From: JBBQSU01 sp038234815
GTDB taxonomy: Bacteria > Planctomycetota > Phycisphaerae > Tepidisphaerales > Tepidisphaeraceae
NCBI GenBank assembly: GCA_038234815.1
Contig: JBBQSU010000079.1
Span: 1 to 17,718, forward strand
Direction of reading: 5' to 3'
Length of the DNA: 17,718 bases
Below the pieces are notes generated by a model. The model was given only the letters and a program-made list of their open reading frames with translations. It was not told where the DNA came from and did no database searches. Below, piece by piece: positions 1-7,816 of this stretch. The position numbers and the translations under genes were made by a program. Every line of letters starts with the position of its first letter. The stretch's first letter is position 1.

Positions 1-807
1 CAACAGGTCGAAGGGCTTTCTCTTTGTGAGACAAAGACTTACGTCGCTCAGGGCGCGGTTCAAACTCACCGACACCAAGATCTCGCGTCGAGCCGGCCAG
101 GTTGATCGCTGCCAATACTCGGCGACCTCTTGCGAAAAATCAAAAACCGCCACGGCCGTCGCGCTGTCCCCGGGGCCAACCTTGGTGACCCTCTCCAGCG
201 CCTCGTTGACCAGGGACAATTCGCGTTTGAGCTCCTCGGACTTCTTCTGCAATGTCCCCTCGTCCACGGTGCCGCCCAGGTAGGCGTTGAGCAAACGGTC
301 GAGCATCCCCTGTAGTTCCGATTGGCGTCTGGCCAACGTCGTCCGCTGGCGATTCTGGTGATCGTTGAGGTTATCGCACGAGGCGTTGAGCGTCGAACGG
401 ACGACCTGCCGGATATCCGCGCGTTTGATCTGGAGCGTCTGGAGATCGCGGAGAATGGCGGCGTCCACGTCCTCGTGCCGCCAGCGCACTTTAGGATGGC
501 CGGCCGGTTTGTGGTTGTTGCCGCACCGATAGTAGATGTGTTCGTTGATCGCGCCGTTGGCGAGTTTGCGGCGGATACGCTCGCCGGTGATGGCGAAGCC
601 GCAATGGGCGCAACGTAGGATGCCGCCAGCCAGCGGTGTATCCGCCGATCGCCCGCGGCGATTCTTGCCGCTGAGGATATCCTGGCAGGTCTGGAAGAGC
701 TCGCGGCTGACCAGCGGCTGGAACTTGCCGGGATAGGTTTGGCCACGGCGGACGATCTCGCCCACATAGAAGCGGTTATTCAGAATGTAGGAGATCACGG
801 GCGTTTT
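1..807 (-). pseudogene. Large serine recombinase, C-terminal part only (5'-truncated, runs off window)
   Basis: A leftward frame with no stop codon runs from about 807 to the window edge and reads as the C-terminal half of a large serine recombinase. It begins with the end of the recombinase domain (SYILNNRFYVGEI, then RRGQTYPGKFQPLVSRELF). A zinc-ribbon segment follows (LRCAHCG ... IYYRCGNNHKPAGHPKVRW), in which the usual last Cys pair looks like Cys plus His. After that comes a charged helical, probably coiled-coil stretch (QSELQGMLDRLLNAYLGG, KKSEELKRELSLVNEALERV). The N-terminal resolvase domain with its catalytic serine is absent: upstream of 807 the DNA belongs to the nuclease gene ending at 795. 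No ATG precedes the homology; a GTG at 798-796 overlaps the stop of that gene as GTGA but lacks a good ribosome-binding site. It is probably a remnant left by the insertion or rearrangement that brought in the AbiE operon. An in-frame small protein cannot be excluded. Confidence 0.8.
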
Positions 808-1769
808 CGGATGGACGTGATGTGTCGCAGACCGCCATACACTTGGCCCAGCGGCAACTGCGGCGTCGGCGGCGTTTGTCGTGGCGCAGCGGTCGTTGCT
901 GATACTGGGCTCCGGGTGATCGCATTGGCCACGTAAGTGCTTGCGTGGGCATCCAGCCAGTCTAGGGTCGGACGAAAGATTGTCTCCGCCAGAAAGATCC
1001 GCTGGGTAGCCTTGCTGAACCCGACAAGCTGTTTTGCGGAGGCTGCGCCGATTGGCAACTTCGACGGATCACCGTTTAGCAGCACCTCATGCAGGCCAAG
1101 AAAATCCTTCATCGAATTGACGATTAGCGTTTCGAGCTCGGCTCTCTGCAACTGGCTTATGTTCACCGGAATCAGTATCCGCTGAAGGGCGCCACATCGT
1201 GCCAGCTTGAACGCATCCTTGGCTTGGACCTTGGGGTCCATATAGTGATGCTCCCCTTGGAATTCAAAGGCGAGCCTGAAGTCTTCGAGGAGGATGTCGA
1301 GTTCCAGCACCGATCCGGTAACGGGATTGACCAGAAAGGTTGGCTTGGCACCGATGTCCTTGGGCGTGTTCAACACCGTGAATGTGACAAAGACATCCAG
1401 ATAACAATTCAGCAGGCTTTCGCCGTACGACGCACATTCCCCCGAGTAATTGGATCGTCGTCTGACCTCAAGAGCGGCGATTGCGCCATCATTGACGATC
1501 TTCGTTTCATGCGCAAACGGATAACCCGGCAAACCAAGGCGATTCAGATCCTCCGCCAGCCCAAACAGGACCCTCGACAGATTCGGAATGGCCTTAACCG
1601 CGTTCAGGGACCCATCCTGCTTTCGGACAAACGCTCGCAGCTTGCGGGCAAGGTTGAGGAATCGGGGCTGCAGGGCGGCCGCATGTGGCGATGCTGCTAT
1701 GCTTGAAAGATACGTGACATGAGCATCTTTTATTGTGGCGATCACCTTGGTTCTTTGGGTCTTGTTCAT
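795..1769 (-). CDS. Predicted PD-(D/E)XK / Vsr-like nuclease, third gene of AbiE operon
   Basis: This 324-aa protein of unassigned family has a recognisable nuclease core. Residues 154-203 read VLELDILLEDFRLAFEFQGEHHY, then KDAFKLARCG and LQRILIPVNI. This order (acidic D158, then E169-F-Q171 with GEHHY, then K184/K188 and a hydrophobic strand) is typical of Vsr-type and homing-endonuclease relatives of the restriction-endonuclease fold. E117 (SYGESLL) could be the helix glutamate that opens such cores. The N-terminal 110 residues are helical and unrecognised. The C-terminal tail (about 290-324) is rich in Pro, Thr and Ala and may have been altered at the recombinase junction. The start at 1769 has GAAGGGA upstream and lies 18 nt after the abiEii stop, so the three genes look co-transcribed. 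It probably cuts or binds nucleic acid, which is inference. It could also be an unrelated cargo gene. Confidence 0.7.
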   Translation of the reverse strand: MNKTQRTKVIATIKDAHVTYLSSIAASPHAAALQPRFLNLARKLRAFVRKQDGSLNAVKAIPNLSRVLFGLAEDLNRLGLPGYPFAHETKIVNDGAIAALEVRRRSNYSGECASYGESLLNCYLDVFVTFTVLNTPKDIGAKPTFLVNPVTGSVLELDILLEDFRLAFEFQGEHHYMDPKVQAKDAFKLARCGALQRILIPVNISQLQRAELETLIVNSMKDFLGLHEVLLNGDPSKLPIGAASAKQLVGFSKATQRIFLAETIFRPTLDWLDAHASTYVANAITRSPVSATTAAPRQTPPTPQLPLGQVYGGLRHITSIRKRP

Positions 1770-1787
1770 CGCGTGGTCCCTTCGACC

Positions 1788-2645
1788 TCACCCTCGGCGT
1801 TTGTGCCGCCGCGTCATTTCGCCGCCGGGTTCCGCCGGTTGCCGCCACGGCTCCCCGGCCAGTCGCTCAATCAGAGCTTGGCGCACCATGCTCATGGCGA
1901 GCTGAGCGTCATACGCAACGCCGGTGGCCAGCAGTGCCTGGATGTCTCCCTGAAACGCGACGTGTTCCTGCTTCTCATGGAGGTTACGTTCATATTGGGC
2001 GCGAGAGATCTGCTGATTGCCGTGGGCCATGTACCTGGCGAAACAAGCGACCACACGTTCCGGATCAATCAGCTTCTTCTCAAGGCACAACCACAGGTCA
2101 AATAGGTCGCGCCCCTTCCGGCGCTGGTACATCGCCCGCAGCTTGGTTCCCATGAGTTCATCCAATTCATAGGTGGTCACGCTGGCTGTGCCTGTAAACC
2201 ACGGATTGTCCGCCACGATCTCCCGACGGATAAACCCCAGCACCGTGAAGTGCTCCCGCGTGTTGATTTCGATCTTCAGCCGCAGCGGCCTGACCGGCGG
2301 AATCTCCGATTCAAAGCCGTAAAGCAGAGTGATGCCTCCCTCCGCGCGTGAACGCTTGGGCGTTCCGAGCCAGGGGTCCAAGGTGCGGCGGATGGCGTCG
2401 AGCATGGGGCCGGCCGGGGCGCCTTTGGTCTGCACCAGATCGATGTCTTCGGAATACCGCGCGGGCGGACGGACGAACAGCTTGTTGAGTGCCGTGCCCC
2501 CGCGCAGCGCAATTGTACTGGCCAGGTCCTTGTCCGCGAACAGCGCGATGACAGCGCGGGAAAGCACCAGATCCTGCTCGACCTGGGCGTCGTCCGCCCA
2601 CGGGGCAATGGAGCGCCATGCCGTGATGTGTGCCTGGGGGATCAT
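1788..2645 (-). CDS. abiEii: AbiEii-type nucleotidyltransferase toxin
   Basis: A 285-aa protein of the AbiEii/AbiGii toxin family (DUF1814, DNA polymerase beta-like nucleotidyltransferase fold). Motif I is LRGGTALNKLF (residues 48-57). The metal-binding acidic pair is in SEDIDLV (65-71), a further acidic strand is KIEIN (124-128), and the family's basic/acidic motif is KLRAMYQRRKGRDLFDLW (about 168-184). All key positions look intact, so the toxin should be functional. Related toxins use NTPs to modify an RNA target and so arrest growth or abort phage infection. The target here is unknown. The start codon overlaps the abiEi stop as ATGA, indicating translational coupling with the antitoxin. 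Length is normal for the family. Confidence 0.93.
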   Translation of the reverse strand: MIPQAHITAWRSIAPWADDAQVEQDLVLSRAVIALFADKDLASTIALRGGTALNKLFVRPPARYSEDIDLVQTKGAPAGPMLDAIRRTLDPWLGTPKRSRAEGGITLLYGFESEIPPVRPLRLKIEINTREHFTVLGFIRREIVADNPWFTGTASVTTYELDELMGTKLRAMYQRRKGRDLFDLWLCLEKKLIDPERVVACFARYMAHGNQQISRAQYERNLHEKQEHVAFQGDIQALLATGVAYDAQLAMSMVRQALIERLAGEPWRQPAEPGGEMTRRHKRRG

Positions 2646-3436
2646 GCTTCGATCTCCAGCGGCTGGCTCACGATCACCTGCCAGCGAGCATCCGGTGTCG
2701 CGTCAGACGGGGGGAGGCCAATGTGCAGGGGCACGGGGCGAGGCTGCCGCTGGCGGACCCAGGGCAACAACAGCTTGGCGAGGTCCCTGGCGCGCACATG
2801 ATCCAGCACGTACCCCAACCTCTGCGTGTTGGGCAGATCATCCGCGCGGCGCACCACCTCCAGCAACTTGCGAGGATTCATACGTGGGACCAGTTCACTG
2901 ATAACCGTCGCGACGTGATCCAGATGTCCGGCCACGCGGACAAAGCGCACCAGATCCACTGCAGTGGCCTCGGGGGAAGAGACGCGCACCGCTCCCGTCG
3001 GCGTCTTGACGTTGACCAACGGCGCGTCGTCAAGCTTTCGGTTGGCGACGAACCGGAGTCGGGCACGGCCCACCTGGATGGGGCGAACCGACCGAGTGGT
3101 CATGATCTGAAATTCCTGGGGCTGTTGGTGCGAAGCGCCGTGCATCGCGGCGGCACTGAGTAAGCCTACGTAATACGGCAACTTCATCGCGGCCATTAAG
3201 TCGGCGACGAACCAGGATGGCGGCGGAGCGCCGGCGCCGAGATATTCCAAGGGAACGATGACGTAGAAGTACTCCTTGACCTTGGCCACACGGTTCCGGC
3301 GCGTCAGTCGTTGGAGCGCCTTCTTTACCGCCTCGGGCGAAAGGCCGCTGCCGCCGACCGCGTCCTGGCGCAGGAAGGTGTAGCGGCCACGGGTTTGCAG
3401 TTCATCCACCCACTCCGCAACGGTTTTGCCAGGCAT
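2642..3436 (-). CDS. abiEi: AbiEi-type antitoxin / transcriptional repressor
   Basis: A protein of about 264 aa, the antitoxin partner of AbiEii. Residues 1-60 form a winged-helix domain (DELQTRGRYTFLRQDAV ... AVKKALQRLTRRNRVAKV ... EYFYVIVP). The C-terminal part carries the AbiEi signature PYYVGLLSAAAMHGASHQQ followed by PQEFQIMTTRSVRPIQ (87-121). In studied AbiE systems this protein counteracts the toxin without stable contact (type IV) and represses its own operon by binding inverted repeats. The frame is open to an ATG at 3460, but that codon lies inside the operator. The Met at 3436 has a perfect GGAGG (3446-3442) at 5-nt spacing, so I choose 3436. The stop overlaps abiEii by 4 nt. The identification is secure. 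The start is well supported but not proven. Confidence 0.92.
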   Translation of the reverse strand: MPGKTVAEWVDELQTRGRYTFLRQDAVGGSGLSPEAVKKALQRLTRRNRVAKVKEYFYVIVPLEYLGAGAPPPSWFVADLMAAMKLPYYVGLLSAAAMHGASHQQPQEFQIMTTRSVRPIQVGRARLRFVANRKLDDAPLVNVKTPTGAVRVSSPEATAVDLVRFVRVAGHLDHVATVISELVPRMNPRKLLEVVRRADDLPNTQRLGYVLDHVRARDLAKLLLPWVRQRQPRPVPLHIGLPPSDATPDARWQVIVSQPLEIEA

Positions 3437-3452
3437 TTTGGCCTCCAAGTCT

Positions 3453-3491
3453 GTCTGCATAGAGGGATAGGTTGTGTCCCTTTATGCAGAC
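3453..3491. promoter_or_regulatory. Inverted-repeat operator of the AbiE operon
   Basis: Two 15-nt arms, GTCTGCATAGAGGGA (3453-3467) and TCCCTTTATGCAGAC (3477-3491), are reverse complements at 14 of 15 positions with a 9-nt spacer. The element lies between the predicted transcription start and the abiEi ribosome-binding site. AbiEi proteins are known to bind such repeats and autorepress, so this is the expected operator, though binding here is inferred. Confidence 0.8.
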
Positions 3492-3504
3492 GGATATATC
3501 GCGG

Positions 3505-3533
3505 ATGATAGCGGGGAAATCGGGGTGTGGCAA
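3505..3533 (-). promoter_or_regulatory. Sigma-70-type promoter for abiEi-abiEii-nuclease
   Basis: Reading leftward, TTGCCA (3533-3528) and TATCAT (3510-3505) are separated by exactly 17 nt, close to -35 and -10 consensus. The predicted start of transcription near 3498 places the inverted repeat in the first 45 nt of the transcript, where a bound repressor could block promoter clearance. Confidence 0.6.
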
Positions 3534-3623
3534 CGGAACCGCTGGCCACACCCAACGACAACCTGACAAAGCCGACCTGTGAATAAAGAACCCGATGCGC
3601 GAAGGGGCCACAAACGGGCCAAA

Positions 3624-3730
3624 GGGGGTCACGGACAGACGGGGGACATCGGCGGAGCCAGAACGGATGTCCCTGGGGGACACTCCCGATGTCCCCAGGG
3701 ACATTCACCGTGACCCCGGGGACATCGCGG
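3624..3730. repeat. Cluster of nested, competing inverted repeats
   Basis: Three perfect inverted-repeat pairs share about 95 nt. GGGGTCACGG (3625-3634) pairs with CCGTGACCCC (3708-3717). GGGGACATCGG (3642-3652) pairs with CCGATGTCCCC (3686-3696). ATGTCCCTGGGG (3667-3678) pairs with CCCCAGGGACAT (3693-3704). The last two share bases 3693-3696, so those hairpins exclude each other. A further copy, GGGGACATCGCGG, follows at 3718-3730. The layout resembles REP/BIME-like intergenic elements. Confidence 0.75.
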
Positions 3731-4006
3731 AAGCGTCAACCTGGTCCTTGTTCATTGGGTGGAGCGCCGTTCGGGGGAAAAAACGTCGCTCCAAACCATC
3801 CCCCACGACACTCGTTCAGGCGCGGAGGCGGCACCAGGGTCGCACCAGGAACTTGGGCCAATTTCCGCCGCAAACTCAACCGCCGCGCGTAAGTCGCGTG
3901 ATTACCTCAACATGCGGACTGCGTGTTTCCATCAACGCCGCGGCGCACGCTTCGATTTTCGCCGCGTCTAGTTCAACCCGAGGGTTGTTACCCCGACTTG
4001 ACTGGC

Positions 4007-4040
4007 AAAAAGCCCTTCGGTTTGAACCGGAGGGCTTTCT
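4007..4040 (-). terminator. Strong intrinsic terminator, better in leftward direction
   Basis: Arms AAAGCCCTTCGGTT (4009-4022) and AACCGGAGGGCTTT (4025-4038) form a 14-bp stem with one G-T pair and a minimal loop. Read leftward the stem is followed by TTTTT (4011-4007); read rightward the T run is only TTTCT. It would end a transcript coming from the right, yet no clear gene lies there, so it may belong to a decayed gene around 4154-4330. Confidence 0.75.
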
Positions 4041-4153
4041 GCTTGTCGCATGTCGCGTTGCGATTACCAATGGCCGCGGCGTTTGGGGGGACACTGGACG
4101 GGTAGGTACGCCCAACAATTTATCCCTCCCTTGGAGTTGCCCGCGTTGCGCTT

Positions 4154-4330
4154 TCATCCCCGCGGCGCGGCTAGCAGACGGACAGCAACATCCTTCTCAA
4201 AGGTATCCAGGGCCGCAAGCACGGCGGCCATGCCATGAGCGATCGTCGCTACGGTCGCAAAGGTCAACTCTCGGGCAAGTATGCCGCCGCGCGGCACGTT
4301 TGCCGCTGGGGCCATCGGGCATTGAACCGG
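4154..4330 (-). pseudogene. Possible remnant of a leftward gene (unrecognised)
   Basis: The last 50 or so codons of a leftward open frame ending at 4154 look protein-like (ARELTFATVATIAHGMAAVL, then ALDTFEKDVAVRLLAAPRG), unlike the Arg/Ser/Pro-rich sequence upstream in the same frame. An intrinsic terminator in the matching direction lies about 115 nt downstream. I do not recognise a family. It may be the tail of a decayed gene or chance. Confidence 0.25.
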
Positions 4331-4618
4331 TGGCGGTGCTGTTCCAGCAAGCGAGCCGAAAACAGCTGACTTCCGAGCTAGGAAAGACGATGCTGGCAGG
4401 TAACCAATGCAAGCCCGCGGCCGCATCAAATCCCAAGCGAGAGTGCTAGACGAAAGCCTGCGATAGCCCGAAAGTTTCGCGGCGGGATTTTGAGAAATGG
4501 CGGCGGCCGATCTGAAACCGTTTTCTGAAATGTGGTCAGCCATCCGAACTTTAACACAGCCTGGTTTAAAATTTTGATTTCCGCAGGTTCCATTTAAGTG
4601 GGGGCCTAGTATCAAATT

Positions 4619-7600
4619 ATGCCCAAACTAACCGTATTGGGATCGCAGAAAGAAAGTCCGCGGCTTGATCGGCTGCGGAAGGATGACGCGCGAACGGCTC
4701 TTTCTGACGATGCGGCGGCTTCTTTGGAGTCGGCGCTAAAGGCGGCCGTTGATGGCGAAGTACGGTTTGATCGCGGCAGTCGTGCCTTGTACGCCACCGA
4801 TGCATCCAATTATCGACAAGCGCCGATCGGCGTCACGATTCCCAGACATGCTCAGGATGTTGAAACGATCGTGCGCCTGGCGCGCCAGCACGATGCGCCG
4901 ATCCTTTCACGCGGCGGCGGGACGAGCCTGGCAGGACAGTGCTGCAACGTGGCTGTCGTCATGGATTTTTCGAAATACATGCACGAAGTCGTCCACATTG
5001 ATGGGGGCGCGAAACTCGGCGTCGTTCAACCCGGCTGCGTGCTGGATCATTTCCGATCGACCGCCAAAGAGCAGGCCGGGCTGTTTTTCGGGCCGGACCC
5101 GGCCACCCACAGCCGCTGCACCATCGGCGGGATGCTAGGCAATAACTCCTGCGGCAGCCACTCACTGCTCAGTAAGAAGCACGGTCTGGGCGTGCGCATG
5201 AGCGACAACACTCAGTCGCTGGACGTGTTGCTCTACGACGGCACGCGCATGCACGTCGGCGCGACCTCGCCGGAGCATCTCGATGCGCACATCCGTGGTG
5301 GTGGACGGCATGGGGAAATCTATGCGGGACTCAAATCGATTGTCGACCGCTACGGAAGCTTGATTCGCGAAAAATTCCCCAAGCTGGAACGTCGGGTATC
5401 GGGCTACAACCTCGATGATCTTCTGCCTGAAAACGGATTTAACGTCGCCCGCGCGCTCGTCGGATCGGAGTCGACGCTCGTCACCATTCTCGAAGCAACC
5501 CTGCATCTCGTGCCCTCGCCCAAGGCGCGGACGGTAACGATGCTGGGCTTCAAAGACATTTATCTCGCGGCCGACTGTGCGCTGGAGGTGCTTAAGTTCG
5601 ATCCGATCGCCTGCGAAGGAATCGACGAGCTGCTGTTCGGTTACGTGAAGAAAAAAGGGGATGAAAGCGCGAGCATGGCGATCCTGCCGAACGGGCCGGC
5701 GTTCTTGCTCGTCGAGTTCGGCGGGGCATCAAAACAGGACAGCGATGAGCAAGCTCGGCGAATGATCGCCGGCGTCAAACAACTCGGTGAACGGACGCCG
5801 ATCGACTCCAAACTCTACGACGATCCAGAACAAGAGAAAATGATCTGGGACGTTCGAGAAGGCGCTTTAGGCAGCACCGCCTGGGTACCCGAATTGCCAG
5901 ACGCATGGCCGGGGTTTGAAGATTCTGCCGTCCCCGTCAACGCGGTGCCCGCGTATCTGCGAGAGCTTCGTCCGCTGTTTCATAAATATGGTTACAACCC
6001 TTCCTTGTACGGCCACATGGGGCAGGGATGCATACACTGCCGCGTTGGGTTCGATCTTTACACTCAGCCGGGCATCGACACTTACAAGCGGTTTATGGAA
6101 GAAGCAATCGACCTCGTCATAAAACACGGCGGCGTTGCGTCGGGCGAGCATGGCGACGGGCAGGCACGCGGGCAGTTTCTTCCCAAAATGTTCGGACCCG
6201 AATTATTCGAGGCGTTCAAAGAGTTCAAGCGGATTTGGGACCCGACCAACCGGATGAACACGGGGAAAGTCGTGAATCTCGACGGCCCGGCGTACACGCT
6301 CACGGAAAACTTCCGTGTCGGCCCGGACTACAATCCGCCGCAGCCGGAAACCTATTTCAAATATCCCGCTGATCGCCACAGTTTTGGCAGGGCGGCGCTT
6401 CGATGCGTCGGGGTGGGTGCTTGTCGCCGCGAGGGCGGGGGAACAATGTGCCCTTCTTACATGGTTACGCGCGAGGAGAAAGATTCCACCCGGGGCCGCG
6501 CCCGTATGTTGTTCGAGATGATGAACGGTGAAGTCATCGACGACGGCTGGAAGAGTGAGGAAGTCAAGGATGCGCTGGATATGTGCCTGAGTTGCAAAGG
6601 CTGCAAAGGCGATTGCCCGGTCAACGTCGACATGGCCACCTATAAGGCGGAGTTTTCAAGTCACTACTACAAAGGAAGGCTTCGCCCTCGCCACGCGTAT
6701 GCGTTCGGCTGGATTCACCTCTGGTCGACGCTTGCCTCGTTGGCGCCGTCAATGGCGAACCTGGTGACGCAATTGCCGGGGCTGCGCTCGGTGGCGAAGT
6801 TTGTAGCCGGCGTGCATCCGGGCCGGAACGTGCCGGCTTTTGCGCCGCGAACCTTCAAGCATTGGTTCAAGGCGCACGATGTGAGAAATCCCGCCGGCGC
6901 TCCGGTGGTGCTGTTCGCCGACACGTTCAACAACCATTTTCATCCCGACGTCGCCATTGCCGCGACCGAAATCCTGGAAGACGCCGGCTTCCGTGTGATC
7001 GTCCCGACCGCCGACGTCTGCTGTGGTCGCCCGTTGTACGATTACGGCTTCCTTGGCATGGCCAAGCGGTGGTGGATCGATCTGCTCGACAAACTGCGTC
7101 CGTATTACCGGGCCGGTGTGCCGATGGTCGTCCTTGAACCCAGCTGCTGGGCCGCGTTCAAAGACGAACTGGGCAATCTGCTGCCTGACTCTGAGGATGC
7201 TAAACGGCTGGCGGGTTTGACTTATACGCTCAGCGACCTCCTCCGCAAAAGAGCGCCGAATTACACGATCCCCAGACTTGCGGGCAAGGCAATCGTGCAT
7301 GGGCATTGCCATCAAAAGGCGCTCGACGCTTTATGGGACAAGGAGTTCGGCAAGCTCTTCGCCGAAAAGGAAATCCTCGACAAGATGGGCGTGGCGCATC
7401 GTCACCCCGACGTTGGCTGCTGTGGGATGGCGGGGGCCTTCGGATACGAAAAAGAGAATGGCCATTACGACGTCGGCCTTGCCGCCGGCGAGCGCGCTCT
7501 TTTGCCCGAGGTTCGCCGCGCCGGAGCGGACGAGATCATCATCGCTGACGGATTCAGTTGTCAGGAGATGATCTTACAGGAAACCGATCGCACACCGCTG

Positions 7601-7816
7601 CATCTGGCGCAAGTGCTGCAACTGGCCAAGCGCGGCGGCATTCGACGAGGCGATACGCCGGAGGCAGCCGTCGTCGCCGCTCGCGAGAAGGCGCTGCACA
7701 GCGGGATGCGCAAGTCCTTGCTCCTTATCGGGCTTGGGGTGGTAGCGGTGGTGGGAATGCAGTTGCTGATCAGGCACGGGCGGTCGATTCATACGTCTAA
7801 CAAGGATCTTTCATGA
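4619..7816 (+). CDS. Fused FAD-linked dehydrogenase / Fe-S / CCG-domain oxidoreductase, membrane-anchored
   Basis: A 1065-aa flavoprotein of the GlcD-GlpC fusion type (D-lactate, glycolate or D-2-hydroxyglutarate dehydrogenase-like, with the same layout as E. coli YdiJ). Order: an FAD-binding type 4 domain with SRGGGTSLAGQ (97-107) and IGGMLGNNSCGSH (169-181); an FAD-oxidase C-terminal domain with GEHGDG (509-514); and a ferredoxin-like region with C596/C602/C610 and CLSCKGCKGDCP (656-667). Two cysteine-rich heterodisulfide-reductase-like (CCG) modules follow, with CC at 801-802, HGHCHQK (894-900) and GCCGMAGAFGYEKE from about 933. It should oxidise a 2-hydroxyacid and pass electrons through FAD and Fe-S centres to the membrane pool. 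A hydrophobic segment (KSLLLIGLGVVAVVGMQLL, about 1032-1050) near the C terminus is unusual for this family and suggests anchoring. The upstream ribosome-binding site is weak. The stop overlaps the next gene by 4 nt. The substrate cannot be told from sequence. Confidence 0.93.
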   Translation: MPKLTVLGSQKESPRLDRLRKDDARTALSDDAAASLESALKAAVDGEVRFDRGSRALYATDASNYRQAPIGVTIPRHAQDVETIVRLARQHDAPILSRGGGTSLAGQCCNVAVVMDFSKYMHEVVHIDGGAKLGVVQPGCVLDHFRSTAKEQAGLFFGPDPATHSRCTIGGMLGNNSCGSHSLLSKKHGLGVRMSDNTQSLDVLLYDGTRMHVGATSPEHLDAHIRGGGRHGEIYAGLKSIVDRYGSLIREKFPKLERRVSGYNLDDLLPENGFNVARALVGSESTLVTILEATLHLVPSPKARTVTMLGFKDIYLAADCALEVLKFDPIACEGIDELLFGYVKKKGDESASMAILPNGPAFLLVEFGGASKQDSDEQARRMIAGVKQLGERTPIDSKLYDDPEQEKMIWDVREGALGSTAWVPELPDAWPGFEDSAVPVNAVPAYLRELRPLFHKYGYNPSLYGHMGQGCIHCRVGFDLYTQPGIDTYKRFMEEAIDLVIKHGGVASGEHGDGQARGQFLPKMFGPELFEAFKEFKRIWDPTNRMNTGKVVNLDGPAYTLTENFRVGPDYNPPQPETYFKYPADRHSFGRAALRCVGVGACRREGGGTMCPSYMVTREEKDSTRGRARMLFEMMNGEVIDDGWKSEEVKDALDMCLSCKGCKGDCPVNVDMATYKAEFSSHYYKGRLRPRHAYAFGWIHLWSTLASLAPSMANLVTQLPGLRSVAKFVAGVHPGRNVPAFAPRTFKHWFKAHDVRNPAGAPVVLFADTFNNHFHPDVAIAATEILEDAGFRVIVPTADVCCGRPLYDYGFLGMAKRWWIDLLDKLRPYYRAGVPMVVLEPSCWAAFKDELGNLLPDSEDAKRLAGLTYTLSDLLRKRAPNYTIPRLAGKAIVHGHCHQKALDALWDKEFGKLFAEKEILDKMGVAHRHPDVGCCGMAGAFGYEKENGHYDVGLAAGERALLPEVRRAGADEIIIADGFSCQEMILQETDRTPLHLAQVLQLAKRGGIRRGDTPEAAVVAAREKALHSGMRKSLLLIGLGVVAVVGMQLLIRHGRSIHTSNKDLS

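Larger units (their letters stand above)
3534..4618. other. Gene-poor interval between AbiE operon and dehydrogenase operon
   Basis: About 1.1 kb holds no gene I can defend. It contains the nested repeat cluster at 3624-3730 and the terminator hairpin at 4007-4040. Open frames exist on both strands but lack recognisable motifs and have the Arg/Pro-rich look of chance frames. The one partial exception is a leftward stretch ending at 4154, listed separately. No tRNA is visible next to the hairpin. Confidence 0.6.

Noticed and set aside
66..767. Leftward 233-aa open frame over the recombinase fragment
   Set aside because: Its translation is Arg/Ser/Ala-rich with no motif, while the overlapping frame reads clearly as recombinase zinc-ribbon and coiled-coil sequence.
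3601..3730. CRISPR array
   Set aside because: The repeats are short, unequal and inverted rather than direct repeats with regular spacers, and no cas gene is in the window.
3900..4045. tRNA gene and attachment site beside the hairpin
   Set aside because: No cloverleaf or T-loop consensus is present; the structure is a simple terminator stem.
3595..4449. Rightward 284-aa open frame
   Set aside because: It runs through the inverted repeats and the terminator hairpin, has no recognisable motif or ribosome-binding site, and looks like chance in GC-rich DNA.
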